Source: a virus
Virus record (IMG/VR): IMGVR_UViG_3300030419_004440
Span: 24,939 to 88,938 of that record
Length of the DNA: 64,000 bases
Reading direction: 5' to 3' (one strand)
The notes under the pieces were generated by a model, which was given only the letters and a program-made list of their open reading frames with translations, made no database searches and was not told the DNA's origin. Below, one piece after another: positions 52,235 to 60,054 of this stretch (its first letter is position 1; each line of letters starts with the position of its first letter). Made by a program: the position numbers and the translations under genes.

Positions 52235-53672
52235 CTGCATCTACCTCGAATGGGAGTTCTGAACCTTCAATAGCCCCGTCCTGTGGGGTTGCACGAAATT
52301 CATCTCTAGTTCTTAACTCGTTCAATTGTGAGTGGCTTCCGATCATATCCATGTTGATGTAGTTGCCGTCCATTAATCCTGCACCGTGCCTAGCTTTTAG
52401 GGTTACGAGTTTTCTATTTCCTGCGTTTGGGCCGTCCTCAGCAAGCTCCTCCGCTGATTTTAATTTAAATATGGAGAATGAGGTGCACAGCCAAATAAGC
52501 CTGTCAGATCCGCTCACAGCGTCTGTAGACTCCTTAGTGATCCCATCTCTATTAAGTTGTACGAAGGACAAGCAGGGAAAATCAAGCTTAACCGCCAAGT
52601 TATGCAAGTTCGTAATTTGAAATCCGAGTGCTTGATACTCTTGGATATTATTGGTTATAGATGTGGAGGACATTAGCTTGAGATAGTCGTAGACAACTAG
52701 GCAGTCGTTTGTCTTTCCGTATTCGTCTTGCCCAACATCTTGGATAATCCAACGCTTAATGGTGTTCATGATAGTCTCAAACGGAGCACCTGCAACACTT
52801 ACGTATGTGTAGGGTATGTCTCTAATTTCTTCTATAGCCGCTTGAACTCTAATGATCTTCTCGTCGTCTTCGGCAAACTGTCCAGTAGCCACTTCACTAA
52901 TAGGAACGCCACTAATATTAGAAATGATTCTATTAAGATGGTCGTCTTTGGACATTTCAGTGTCCAGCATTAAAACTGGTATACCTTTACGTGCATTGTG
53001 CAATGCTACATTGTCAGCGAAAACAGACTTACCCACACCGGGGCGAGCAGAAACGAGATCCACACACTTTCTACGAAGCCCACCGCCAACTACCGTATCA
53101 AATCTTGGAAAGCCACTTGACAATCCTATCTGATCACATTTATTTTCAATAAGGAATTCCAAGTACTCGTCGATATCGTCCCCGAGTTTTTCGGGTTTTT
53201 GACCAACGTCATCTTCCCTCAGAAACTCAGTTATTGGAGCCTCTATAAGATTAACAATCTCGTCAATAGTCTCGTCGCCATTGATTTCTTCAATATCTTT
53301 GCTTATCTTATTGGCTATGCGTTTAGCTTTTCTGGCCAACTCAAACTTTTTTATCTGAGCCGCAAAGTGCGGGACGTTTTCCTTCTTGACGGGGTATTCC
53401 ATCAAGTCCCGTATGTATTCAAGCTCTTGGTTTGTCTGAACTATTTCGGACAAGTTGAGCTGCTCCGAGGCAGACAAAATAGCCGGTAAATCTACCTGTG
53501 CTTCACTCTGTAGAATCTTCTCTACGCACTTATAAATCACCTGATTGTTTCTGTGGGAAAAACTGTTGTGGGTTAGGAAATCTGATATCTCTACGTATGA
53601 TTCTAATCCATACGCAAACAAACCTGCCAACACCGCACGTTCCGAACCTACGTCCGAAAGGTTTGAATTCAT
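52224..53672 (-). CDS. dnaB: DnaB-type replicative helicase
   Basis: The N-terminal domain begins DVGSERAVLAGLF, as in DnaB. ARPGVGKSVFADN (near residue 214) is Walker A, VPVLMLDTEMS follows and the Walker B/arginine region continues with CLVVYDYLKLM and LSFVQLNRDG. The ATG at 53672 has an AGGAAG site; a 13-residue longer frame overlaps the upstream gene. It is the replication fork helicase, acting with the primase downstream. Confidence 0.9.
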   Translation of the reverse strand: MNSNLSDVGSERAVLAGLFAYGLESYVEISDFLTHNSFSHRNNQVIYKCVEKILQSEAQVDLPAILSASEQLNLSEIVQTNQELEYIRDLMEYPVKKENVPHFAAQIKKFELARKAKRIANKISKDIEEINGDETIDEIVNLIEAPITEFLREDDVGQKPEKLGDDIDEYLEFLIENKCDQIGLSSGFPRFDTVVGGGLRRKCVDLVSARPGVGKSVFADNVALHNARKGIPVLMLDTEMSKDDHLNRIISNISGVPISEVATGQFAEDDEKIIRVQAAIEEIRDIPYTYVSVAGAPFETIMNTIKRWIIQDVGQDEYGKTNDCLVVYDYLKLMSSTSITNNIQEYQALGFQITNLHNLAVKLDFPCLSFVQLNRDGITKESTDAVSGSDRLIWLCTSFSIFKLKSAEELAEDGPNAGNRKLVTLKARHGAGLMDGNYINMDMIGSHSQLNELRTRDEFRATPQDGAIEGSELPFEVDADED

Positions 53673-53673
53673 A

Positions 53674-54087
53674 TTATCTTCCTGTGCAACGATTACATCT
53701 GATGTATTCACCGTAAATTAGATTCTCATTCATGGCAAATGTTTTGCCGCAAATGTGACATTCAACTTTTTTCTTGTTGGGTTTACCCCTTCTTCTAGGG
53801 GTTCGGGTTTTTTCAAGTTTCTCAAAATTAGCAGAATCGTCTTTCATTTCACCGCTATCAACCCATTCGTTTTTTCTAAATTTAACCACCTTTTTATTAC
53901 TTTCTTTTTTATTTCTAGTGACAGAAAAATCCTCGTTAACAACGTTTTCAGGAGGAGAGGAAACCGCTTCCTCTTTAACTGTAGATGCGTCACTCTTTAC
54001 ATTACTATTCAGTATTCCTTGAATAAGCTCTTGTTTTTGTTCTGGTGTAAGGGACTCTAAAAGTGTTTTTACAATGTCATCACTCAT
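53674..54087 (-). CDS. Small zinc-finger protein, 137 aa
   Basis: The first 30 residues look like a helical domain (TPEQKQELIQGILN). A long Lys/Ser/Glu-rich linker follows. The C-terminus carries CHICGKTF and CNRC, a four-Cys zinc site (near residues 112-134). It overlaps its upstream neighbour by 4 nt. It may act as a DNA-binding or adapter protein for the helicase gene immediately downstream, but this is inferred from position. Confidence 0.6.
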   Translation of the reverse strand: MSDDIVKTLLESLTPEQKQELIQGILNSNVKSDASTVKEEAVSSPPENVVNEDFSVTRNKKESNKKVVKFRKNEWVDSGEMKDDSANFEKLEKTRTPRRRGKPNKKKVECHICGKTFAMNENLIYGEYIRCNRCTGR

Positions 54088-54545
54088 TTTCTTCTACCTT
54101 TTTCGATTAAGATATCTGCCTTCCTTCTTATATTATATTCCCGACTTACAGTTTTTGCAAGTCTGGCTTTTGCGACATCCTGCCATTCTTTAATTTTCCT
54201 TGCTAATTCGTGACTTCTAAGTATAGTAGCCACCTTTATGTCGTGTTTTAAGTATTCACCGGCCATGTCTTGAATTTCACTAGCGATTATACTGTTGAGG
54301 CTTCCTTCGCACCAATTAATTACCATCTCCTGACTAGCTTTTTCGGATGCCACATGGTCAGCATATTGGTATAGCATGTAGGCAAAATTGAAGCAATCAT
54401 CTCTAGTCAATTTATCCATTTGCCCAAGAGACAGCGTTTCTGCTAAGGCAAATTCTTCGGAAAATTTGGTGGGTGCTAAATTCCTGCATGATATGTAGGT
54501 TTCTATTCCGTCCAAAAAATCTTTTAGTCTATCAGCGGCGTTCAA
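54084..54545 (-). CDS. Helical protein of unknown function, 153 aa
   Basis: A TTG at 54545 has a properly spaced GGAG site and gives a 14-nt overlap with the previous gene; the longer TTG start at 54578 has no spaced ribosome site and would overlap by 47 nt. The protein is almost all helix (FAYMLYQYADHVASEK, ARKIKEWQDVAKARLAKT). There is no Cys cluster. Position between a nuclease and the zinc-finger gene suggests a replication or recombination role. Confidence 0.55.
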   Translation of the reverse strand: MNAADRLKDFLDGIETYISCRNLAPTKFSEEFALAETLSLGQMDKLTRDDCFNFAYMLYQYADHVASEKASQEMVINWCEGSLNSIIASEIQDMAGEYLKHDIKVATILRSHELARKIKEWQDVAKARLAKTVSREYNIRRKADILIEKGRRK

Positions 54546-54948
54546 GTTTTTCTCTCCAGTATTCCTCTGAGTCGTCAAACCTCAGAACAATTAATTCAAT
54601 ATTGTTGATTCTACACCATTCGGCCTTGTCTTTGTCTCTGGCTTTTGCTTTAAGGAAGCCAGCTTTGCTTTTGTGGAAAAACGGCGTGTACTTAAAATGT
54701 TGCTGCCCGTGAACCTCTACCCCTATTCTAACATTTGGAATGAGAAAGTCAAGGTATAGTACTGATTTTTTTGAAGGTTTTACCGTACCCGGAAGCTTTA
54801 CTTCTTCTAAGATGGTATATCCACGAAAAATATCTTTTATTAATCCTCTGGCCTGTATGTGGTAGAACGACCTTTTAGATCTATCATTGTTTAAGTATTT
54901 TTTAAGATCCAAATTGTACTCTCGGCCATTCAAGCCAACTACCTTCAT
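54532..54948 (-). CDS. Vsr/DUF559-like PD-(D/E)XK nuclease, 138 aa
   Basis: The core is VLYLDFLIPNVRIGVEVHGQ (about residues 63-82), with an Asp and then the E-x-H pattern of the EDxHD and Vsr-like PD-(D/E)XK enzymes, followed by a Lys-rich helix and IELIVLRFDD. It has no DNA-binding module. The gene overlaps recA by 4 nt, so it is translated with it. It could act in recombination-linked DNA processing or be a homing nuclease that has become fixed. Confidence 0.7.
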   Translation of the reverse strand: MKVVGLNGREYNLDLKKYLNNDRSKRSFYHIQARGLIKDIFRGYTILEEVKLPGTVKPSKKSVLYLDFLIPNVRIGVEVHGQQHFKYTPFFHKSKAGFLKAKARDKDKAEWCRINNIELIVLRFDDSEEYWREKLERR

Positions 54949-56060
54949 AGAAATACTTCCCTTATTTGGTCATAGATAAACTGTGTGATCTCTTCATTTT
55001 CTTCTAAAAAATTAGTAACCCTCTCCATACCTTGGAACTTGAAGGCTTTATTGATAGCTTCCTCGTTTTCTGGATCAATTTGGTTCTGAACAAGCCAGTT
55101 CTTAATAACTGGATCATCTTTATTTTCTATGGCACAGGAGATTGTATACCAAGCACCGCTTCTGTCTATCATCGCAAACTCACTAGCAATTTGTGCCACT
55201 TCTTGACACTCATCTATTCCTATCCCGTATCTAATCCAGCTCTCGGTTGTCTTTAAGGGGGTGCCTCCCGCCGCAGAAGTTTTGATTACCCAGTTTGCGA
55301 TTTGCCCAACGTGATTACCTGAATCCTTGGGGACTTCCCATTTGCCGCGATGAGTAATTACCATGTTGGTTCCCGCTTGATATTGTAGCATATTGCCGCA
55401 GTCGGCCATTTTGCTGGGTGCGTATCTGCTGCCGCCGGTGTTTGCGATATTGTGTGTTATGAATATGCAGATAGCTTTCATTCTGCCGACATCTCCGCTT
55501 ATACGCTTGAAGAACATAGATAAGAGTCTAGGTAAAGCGTTGCGTACCCCAGTCCTGATTTCTCCGTCTAACTCATCTTGGGGAACCATGCTAGATGTAG
55601 AATCTACTATAGCTACTAAGTCTGGAGTATTTTTGATATAAGTTTCGAGAGTGTTCAGGTACTTCTCAGCAGAGACTAGAGGTTCTTTATCTGTAGCCTG
55701 TACAATTTTAATAGCGTCAACATCTAAACCTTTAATGCCTCTAAAGTTTTCCTTTGTTAGTCTACCCTCGGTATTAAAGTAGATTACGTTTTTCCCTTCC
55801 TTCTGGGCTTTTGCAGCAAAGTAAAGTGCTGTAGTTGTTTTGCCTGTTTTTGGGTCTCCTGTCATTACAACGCAGCTACCCTCCCTAAGACCTCCACCTA
55901 GTGCTATGTCCAACGCTGGCGAAATACCAATTGTTTTAAAGTTTTCTAAGGTTGCCAAAACCTGACTACCGGACTCAACTATAGCCCCGTATTTCTTATT
56001 AATCTGATTACTAATTGGGTCATTATCAAACTCAACAGTTTTAGGCTTCTTCTTCGCCAT
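54945..56060 (-). CDS. recA: RecA-type recombinase
   Basis: Walker A GDPKTGKTT is at 68-76 and the Walker B region is VAIVDSTSSM (near 153-162). Loop region residues and FITHNIANTGG (near 199-209) resemble RecA/UvsX-type recombinases. The length of 371 aa is near the usual 350. The N-terminal ISPALDIALGGGLREG matches the family. It would mediate strand exchange for repair and recombination-dependent replication. The start overlaps the previous gene by 20 nt. Confidence 0.85.
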   Translation of the reverse strand: MAKKKPKTVEFDNDPISNQINKKYGAIVESGSQVLATLENFKTIGISPALDIALGGGLREGSCVVMTGDPKTGKTTTALYFAAKAQKEGKNVIYFNTEGRLTKENFRGIKGLDVDAIKIVQATDKEPLVSAEKYLNTLETYIKNTPDLVAIVDSTSSMVPQDELDGEIRTGVRNALPRLLSMFFKRISGDVGRMKAICIFITHNIANTGGSRYAPSKMADCGNMLQYQAGTNMVITHRGKWEVPKDSGNHVGQIANWVIKTSAAGGTPLKTTESWIRYGIGIDECQEVAQIASEFAMIDRSGAWYTISCAIENKDDPVIKNWLVQNQIDPENEEAINKAFKFQGMERVTNFLEENEEITQFIYDQIREVFL

Positions 56061-56508
56061 TTTCTAGTTTCCTTAATGTGTCCAGTACGTTTTTCTTTCC
56101 GAACCTTGCTCTACGGTGCTGGGCGTTCTTTTTTACTTCTACACTTTGTTTCGGTTCGGTTTCATTATCTAATAATAGCTGATACCTTCTAATAATCCCA
56201 ATCGCTTTTGGGTGTTTTAATGAAAAAATATTAGCTCTTTTGAAATCGTCTGAATTTACAGCCTTTACTAAAGCACGTTCGGTTATTTTTTTATCCTTTA
56301 ATATTTGAGTAGCGAGCCTCATTTGGAATTGGAAGATTCTTTTCCAAGGTTCATTATTCCAGAATTTAAATGATAGAGATCCTTGGTTGTTATACTCGGC
56401 TCTTTTTTTGCACATTATTTCTGCTACATAAGCAGCACACGTACAGTAGTCTCCAGTGCTCTCATGCTTATATTTACTCTTGTTCGTCCTTTTTCTTTTT
56501 TTCTGCAT
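56041..56508 (-). CDS. Conserved-type basic protein, 155 aa
   Basis: The ATG at 56508 (MQKKRKRTNKSKYK) is preferred over a 15-residue longer frame. The N-terminus is Lys-rich. A CTCAAYVAEIMCKKRAEY segment (near residues 22-39) and NEPWKRIFQFQMRLATQI (near 53-70) have the character of a folded helical domain. No catalytic motif is seen. It immediately precedes recA in transcription order and may assist it. I recognise no family. Confidence 0.55.
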   Translation of the reverse strand: MQKKRKRTNKSKYKHESTGDYCTCAAYVAEIMCKKRAEYNNQGSLSFKFWNNEPWKRIFQFQMRLATQILKDKKITERALVKAVNSDDFKRANIFSLKHPKAIGIIRRYQLLLDNETEPKQSVEVKKNAQHRRARFGKKNVLDTLRKLENGEEEA

Positions 56509-56902
56509 TGTAAATAATTCCCTCCTCAAAGCAGGAGTAGATGTCATCTTCATATTCTTTTTCCTTTACTAGCTCTGGTATTATCCACATTTGCTTGTGG
56601 ACGATATCATCCTTCATGGTGCCTACGGTGTAGTAATTTTTAGTTGTGCCACCCATTTGCCCCAAGACGGATCTCACGAAATAAAGCCCGTCAATATCCG
56701 ATACATCTATTTTAATCTCATGAGATCTGAATTGAAGCCTGAAATCCTCAATGAAGATAGACCTCTTCTCGCAGTATTCTTTTATGTCATGCCACACCTT
56801 ATAATCATGAAAAAATGCTTCATGACCATCCGTAAGCTTGACCTTTACCCATACTACGGTTTTGTTTTGCCTGTATTTTTCTAGAAATTTTTCGTTATTC
56901 AT
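56474..56902 (-). CDS. Unknown protein, 142 aa
   Basis: The protein has a mixed alpha/beta pattern (VVWVKVKLTDGHEAFFHD at the start; FYFVR-like middle) and a Lys/Glu-rich tail (NAEKKKKDEQE). It has no Cys site, signal or membrane part. It overlaps the next gene by 35 nt. It belongs to the block of small replication-linked proteins between phoH and recA, but its function is not known. Confidence 0.5.
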   Translation of the reverse strand: MNNEKFLEKYRQNKTVVWVKVKLTDGHEAFFHDYKVWHDIKEYCEKRSIFIEDFRLQFRSHEIKIDVSDIDGLYFVRSVLGQMGGTTKNYYTVGTMKDDIVHKQMWIIPELVKEKEYEDDIYSCFEEGIIYNAEKKKKDEQE

Positions 56903-57218
56903 TTTTGATCTTTGTTACACATCTTCTTCTTTGTGATTTATTCTGATTAAATGTCGGTCTCATATCGTCTGCCATGATAGATGCGTTGGGTGTCATTACG
57001 ACTGACCCCTTTTCATTTTTTGCAAACTGTTGGGAAAGTAGAGTTTCACTTTTCTTTTCTTTTCCATTTTTCGATATGCCGTTTTTTTCTATGAAGTTTT
57101 TTATAGATTTTTTTGTTCTATCTAGCTCTTTGCATAGCTGATCTACATTCATCTCATCTGAGTATTTGTTTTCTATATAGAACTTCTCTGCTTTGCTTAG
57201 TGGTCCGGTTTTAGTCAT
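56895..57218 (-). CDS. HTH-type small protein, 107 aa
   Basis: Residues 7-45 (LSKAEKFYIENKYSDEMNVD followed by a helix and TKKSIKNFIEKNG) have the look of a sigma-like or resolvase-type helix-turn-helix used in several phage proteins. The C-terminus is Asn/Arg-rich and probably disordered. A role in transcription control is possible. The 8-nt overlap on each side is typical of this operon. Confidence 0.55.
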   Translation of the reverse strand: MTKTGPLSKAEKFYIENKYSDEMNVDQLCKELDRTKKSIKNFIEKNGISKNGKEKKSETLLSQQFAKNEKGSVVMTPNASIMADDMRPTFNQNKSQRRRCVTKIKNE

Positions 57219-57540
57219 TTAAAAATCCTCTCTGAGCTTTCGTTAAATAAATAGAGTTGTTTGTTTTAAGATACATCATGTAAAAATCAAAGGTATTTTT
57301 GGAGACTTTTGTAAACATAGACTCTAAGTACCTCTTTCTGCTGGAATAGGTTCCCAAGGGGTCGTACAGATTGCTTTGTAGAACCCTTGCATGGTAACTC
57401 TTTTCTGAACCGTTAACGTAAACGATTTTACCGTAAATGTCTTTGGTTTTTTTGTTTTCCAGTATGGTGCCATTTCTATCGAATAAAACTTCATGTTTTT
57501 CCGGTTCTGAAATAGAATCTTTTATTTTGTGTAAGGCCAT
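57211..57540 (-). CDS. Unknown protein, 109 aa
   Basis: It begins MALHKIKDSISEPEKHE and contains a beta-rich part (GTILENKKTKDIYGKIVYVNG) followed by helices (MYLKTNNSIYLTKAQRGFLN). No motif is recognised. It is directly after the FmdB-like zinc-ribbon gene and 8 nt into the HTH gene; the context is small phage regulatory or accessory proteins. Confidence 0.5.
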   Translation of the reverse strand: MALHKIKDSISEPEKHEVLFDRNGTILENKKTKDIYGKIVYVNGSEKSYHARVLQSNLYDPLGTYSSRKRYLESMFTKVSKNTFDFYMMYLKTNNSIYLTKAQRGFLND

Positions 57541-57897
57541 TTATTTCTTCCCCTCCATTATATATCTATGTTTTTGTTGTTCAGTCATTTTTTGCACCTC
57601 TTTGTTCGTTGCCGTCCTATGCTCTTCATGCCAAGATTTTTTTTGTGTCGGTGTATTCTCGGCGGCCCTATGCTGATTTTCCTGAATTATAGACTTGTTG
57701 TTTCTAGTGTTCCTGTCGGCCAACTGACCTATCGTGTTTACATTTTTTACCGATACGTGAATTCCGCCAGTCACCACTCTGTAAAGTCTTGGCTCTTTAC
57801 ATTCTGGACAAAAGGATAACGGCTCATCTTTAAAAGATTGCTGAATATCTGTAAGTTTGTGTGAACAGTTTTCACATTCGTAGTCGTATAGTGGCAT
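57541..57897 (-). CDS. FmdB-like zinc-ribbon protein
   Basis: The start MPLYDYECENCSHKLTDIQQ and following FCPECKEPRLYRVVTGG match the FmdB zinc-ribbon family: a Cys pair at 9/12-like position and CPEC about 20 residues later. The rest (residues 45-118) is a polar, Gln/Lys/Asn-rich tail, probably disordered. FmdB-like proteins are small regulators of unknown partner. It is located between phoH and the small proteins. Confidence 0.8.
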   Translation of the reverse strand: MPLYDYECENCSHKLTDIQQSFKDEPLSFCPECKEPRLYRVVTGGIHVSVKNVNTIGQLADRNTRNNKSIIQENQHRAAENTPTQKKSWHEEHRTATNKEVQKMTEQQKHRYIMEGKK

Positions 57898-58560
57898 TTA
57901 AGTCTCCAGTGCGTGTAAAACTTTACCTATTATGTCGTTTCTCTGTATGTCTTCGTATCCCAGTTTACATATGGAAACACCTTCAATTCCATCAAGCTTA
58001 TTGATACAATAATCTAGACCGCTCTTCCCTCTTAAATCATCTTGGTTTACGTCGCCGTTTATAAGGACTTTGCTGTTTTTGCCCATTCTTGTTATAAACA
58101 TCTTAATTTGATCCACTGTACAGTTTTGAGCCTCATCCAAGATCATATATGAATTATGAAATGTAGACCCCCTCATTATCTCAAGAGGTTTGTAGTGGAT
58201 TTGTCCCTCATTATCATAGTGCCCATAGTAAGATTGACCAAGGAAAAATTTTAGATTCTCTTTCATTGGTAGTAAATATGGTGCTATTTTTTCTCCAAGC
58301 TCTCCGGGTAGAGAGCCTATTTCTTTACCCGTGCAAACTAACGGTCTTGTGACTATTATTTGTTCTATTTGTCCTCTATGTAAGTGCTCGGCTGCTATCC
58401 CCGCCGCCACAAAAGACTTGCCAGATCCCGATGGTCCCGAACAAAAAACTATGTCGTTTTCTATAATTGATCTAATATAATTTTTTTGGTTTTCAGTTTT
58501 TGCTTCTAGGTGTTGAATTTTAGGTTTAGCGTCTCTTCTGTTTCTTCTCGTTTTTGACAT
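57898..58560 (-). CDS. phoH: PhoH-family ATPase
   Basis: Walker A GPSGSGKS is at 42-49, ILDEAQNC (about 139-146) is Walker B and KVLINGDVNQDD (near 166-177) follows as in PhoH. The 220-aa length fits the phage form. PhoH proteins are common in marine phages; the biochemical role (RNA or nucleotide related) is not settled. The gene stands with the MazG-like gene and ribonucleotide reductase in a nucleotide block. Confidence 0.9.
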   Translation of the reverse strand: MSKTRRNRRDAKPKIQHLEAKTENQKNYIRSIIENDIVFCSGPSGSGKSFVAAGIAAEHLHRGQIEQIIVTRPLVCTGKEIGSLPGELGEKIAPYLLPMKENLKFFLGQSYYGHYDNEGQIHYKPLEIMRGSTFHNSYMILDEAQNCTVDQIKMFITRMGKNSKVLINGDVNQDDLRGKSGLDYCINKLDGIEGVSICKLGYEDIQRNDIIGKVLHALET

Positions 58561-58567
58561 TTAGTTA

Positions 58568-58984
58568 TTAGCTCTCGTTGTTTTTAAGATCAGTTTCTTT
58601 TACAAAAATTCCGTCTACCATCCGGCCTTTTCTATCCTTTATATCTTCCCACGCTTTCTCTAAACAATCCTTAAATGATAGTCCGTTACGCTCCATGATG
58701 TTTAGCATCACCACGAGCATGTCACCGAGGTCGTCTCTAATATCTCCCCCTTTGCATATACTATCGGATAGCTCTCCAAGCTCTTGTAATAGTTTAAGTG
58801 CCTGATCTTTATCCGTGCTGCCCTTTATAAGGTTTCTATCATAATGCCAATCTATAATAAGGCTAATTAGAATTTTTAAGGGGATAATGCTGTCCTTGTT
58901 AGGTTTTGGTAGCCCGTCTGATGAGGGGCGAACATTTTTGTGTAGCTGGTTCATCCTAGCGATATGGTCGTTATTTTCTGTCAT
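58568..58984 (-). CDS. MazG-like nucleotide pyrophosphohydrolase
   Basis: The sequence LLQELGELSDSICKGG (near residues 66-81) and DIRDDLGDMLVVMLN fit the E-x2-E...D-x2-D metal sites of the MazG/all-alpha NTP pyrophosphatase fold. The C-terminus (FKDCLEKAWEDIKDRKGRMV) has the helix with K and R typical of the family. It would hydrolyse (d)NTPs or (p)ppGpp-like nucleotides. It starts with an ATGA overlap on nrdB. Confidence 0.8.
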   Translation of the reverse strand: MTENNDHIARMNQLHKNVRPSSDGLPKPNKDSIIPLKILISLIIDWHYDRNLIKGSTDKDQALKLLQELGELSDSICKGGDIRDDLGDMLVVMLNIMERNGLSFKDCLEKAWEDIKDRKGRMVDGIFVKETDLKNNES

Positions 58985-60054
58985 AGTTTCATGTCTCCAA
59001 AGTCCATGTCCTCTAAGTCATTTTTACTCGCACCAATCTTGTAACTGGTAATTTCGTGTTCCTGTGGTGCAACCTGAACACTTTCGCTATGCATCCACGC
59101 CTGAGTCCATCCAGCTATTGGGTTTTTACCCACGCTTTCATACGGTAGCCCTATCATTTTTCTTCTGCTCATACATAACCAATCAATGTACTGATGGAGA
59201 ACCGTCTCATTCAGCCCAAGCATAGAGCCGTCTTTAAACAGGTATGATGCCCATTGCTTTTCTTCGTTAGCTGCACTCTCAAACATCTCAACTGCCTTAT
59301 CTTCACACTCTTTGGCTATTTTTACAAACCCCTCGCTTTCTTCGCTTTGTAAAATCTTAAGTATCTCCTTGGTGTTCGTGAGATGAAGTGCCTCGTCTCT
59401 TTTTATAAGCTTGATTATATCCGCATTGCCAGCCATTTTTTTGTTTTCGGCAAACGCAAAAGAGCAGATGAAGGATACATAAAATCTTACAGCCTCAAGG
59501 ATATTTATACTCATGACCGTCATGTATATCTGCTTCTTTATATCGGACAATTTATTTTTATCGCACGCCATTCCCATTAAGTTATTATAATCACGTATCG
59601 CACTGTTTGCCCGTTTCATTATCTGTTTGTCTTGATAGATGCCCTCGAAGACTTCTGAGCTATCTGCGTATACATTTTGAATGATATATGAGTATGATTG
59701 GCTATGAATCTTTTCAAAAAACTGCCACGTCATAAGGCAGGCTTCTAGCTCTGTGTTTGTGACAAACTCTAGCAAAGTTGGTACGCCACGACATATTACA
59801 CTGTCCAGCATGGTTTGATACTTTAGGTTTGATGTAAAGATAAACTTTTCATTGTCCGACATCTCCTTAAAGTCGCCACGGTCTTTCTTTAGCTCGATTT
59901 CTTCTGGCCTCCAGAAGTTCATCATCTGCTTGCTATCAAGATCCTTAAATATTGGGTACTTGAGAACATCGTAACGTTGAACACCTAAGTCCTTACCCAA
60001 AAACAAGGGTTGCGTCATTGGGTCTATATTTTTTGTATTAAAGATAGTTTTCAT
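58981..60054 (-). CDS. nrdB: Class Ia ribonucleotide reductase small subunit
   Basis: The iron and radical site is complete in sequence: MLDSV (Asp), ELEACLMTWQFFEKIHSQSY (Glu, Glu-x2-His and the radical Tyr), later SINILEAVRFYVSF and DEALHLTNT (Glu/His pairs). The length is as usual. It generates the tyrosyl radical used by NrdA. The ATG at 60054 overlaps the nrdA stop (ATGA) and is properly spaced from a GGAG; three residues upstream another ATG is too close to it. This makes it a tightly coupled pair. Confidence 0.95.
   Translation of the reverse strand: MKTIFNTKNIDPMTQPLFLGKDLGVQRYDVLKYPIFKDLDSKQMMNFWRPEEIELKKDRGDFKEMSDNEKFIFTSNLKYQTMLDSVICRGVPTLLEFVTNTELEACLMTWQFFEKIHSQSYSYIIQNVYADSSEVFEGIYQDKQIMKRANSAIRDYNNLMGMACDKNKLSDIKKQIYMTVMSINILEAVRFYVSFICSFAFAENKKMAGNADIIKLIKRDEALHLTNTKEILKILQSEESEGFVKIAKECEDKAVEMFESAANEEKQWASYLFKDGSMLGLNETVLHQYIDWLCMSRRKMIGLPYESVGKNPIAGWTQAWMHSESVQVAPQEHEITSYKIGASKNDLEDMDFGDMKL

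Noticed and set aside
51170-58984. A 2-aminoadenine (Z-genome) pathway from MazG-like, guaC and kinase genes
   Set aside because: PurZ and DatZ-type genes are not visible in the window and the MazG-like protein alone is too general.
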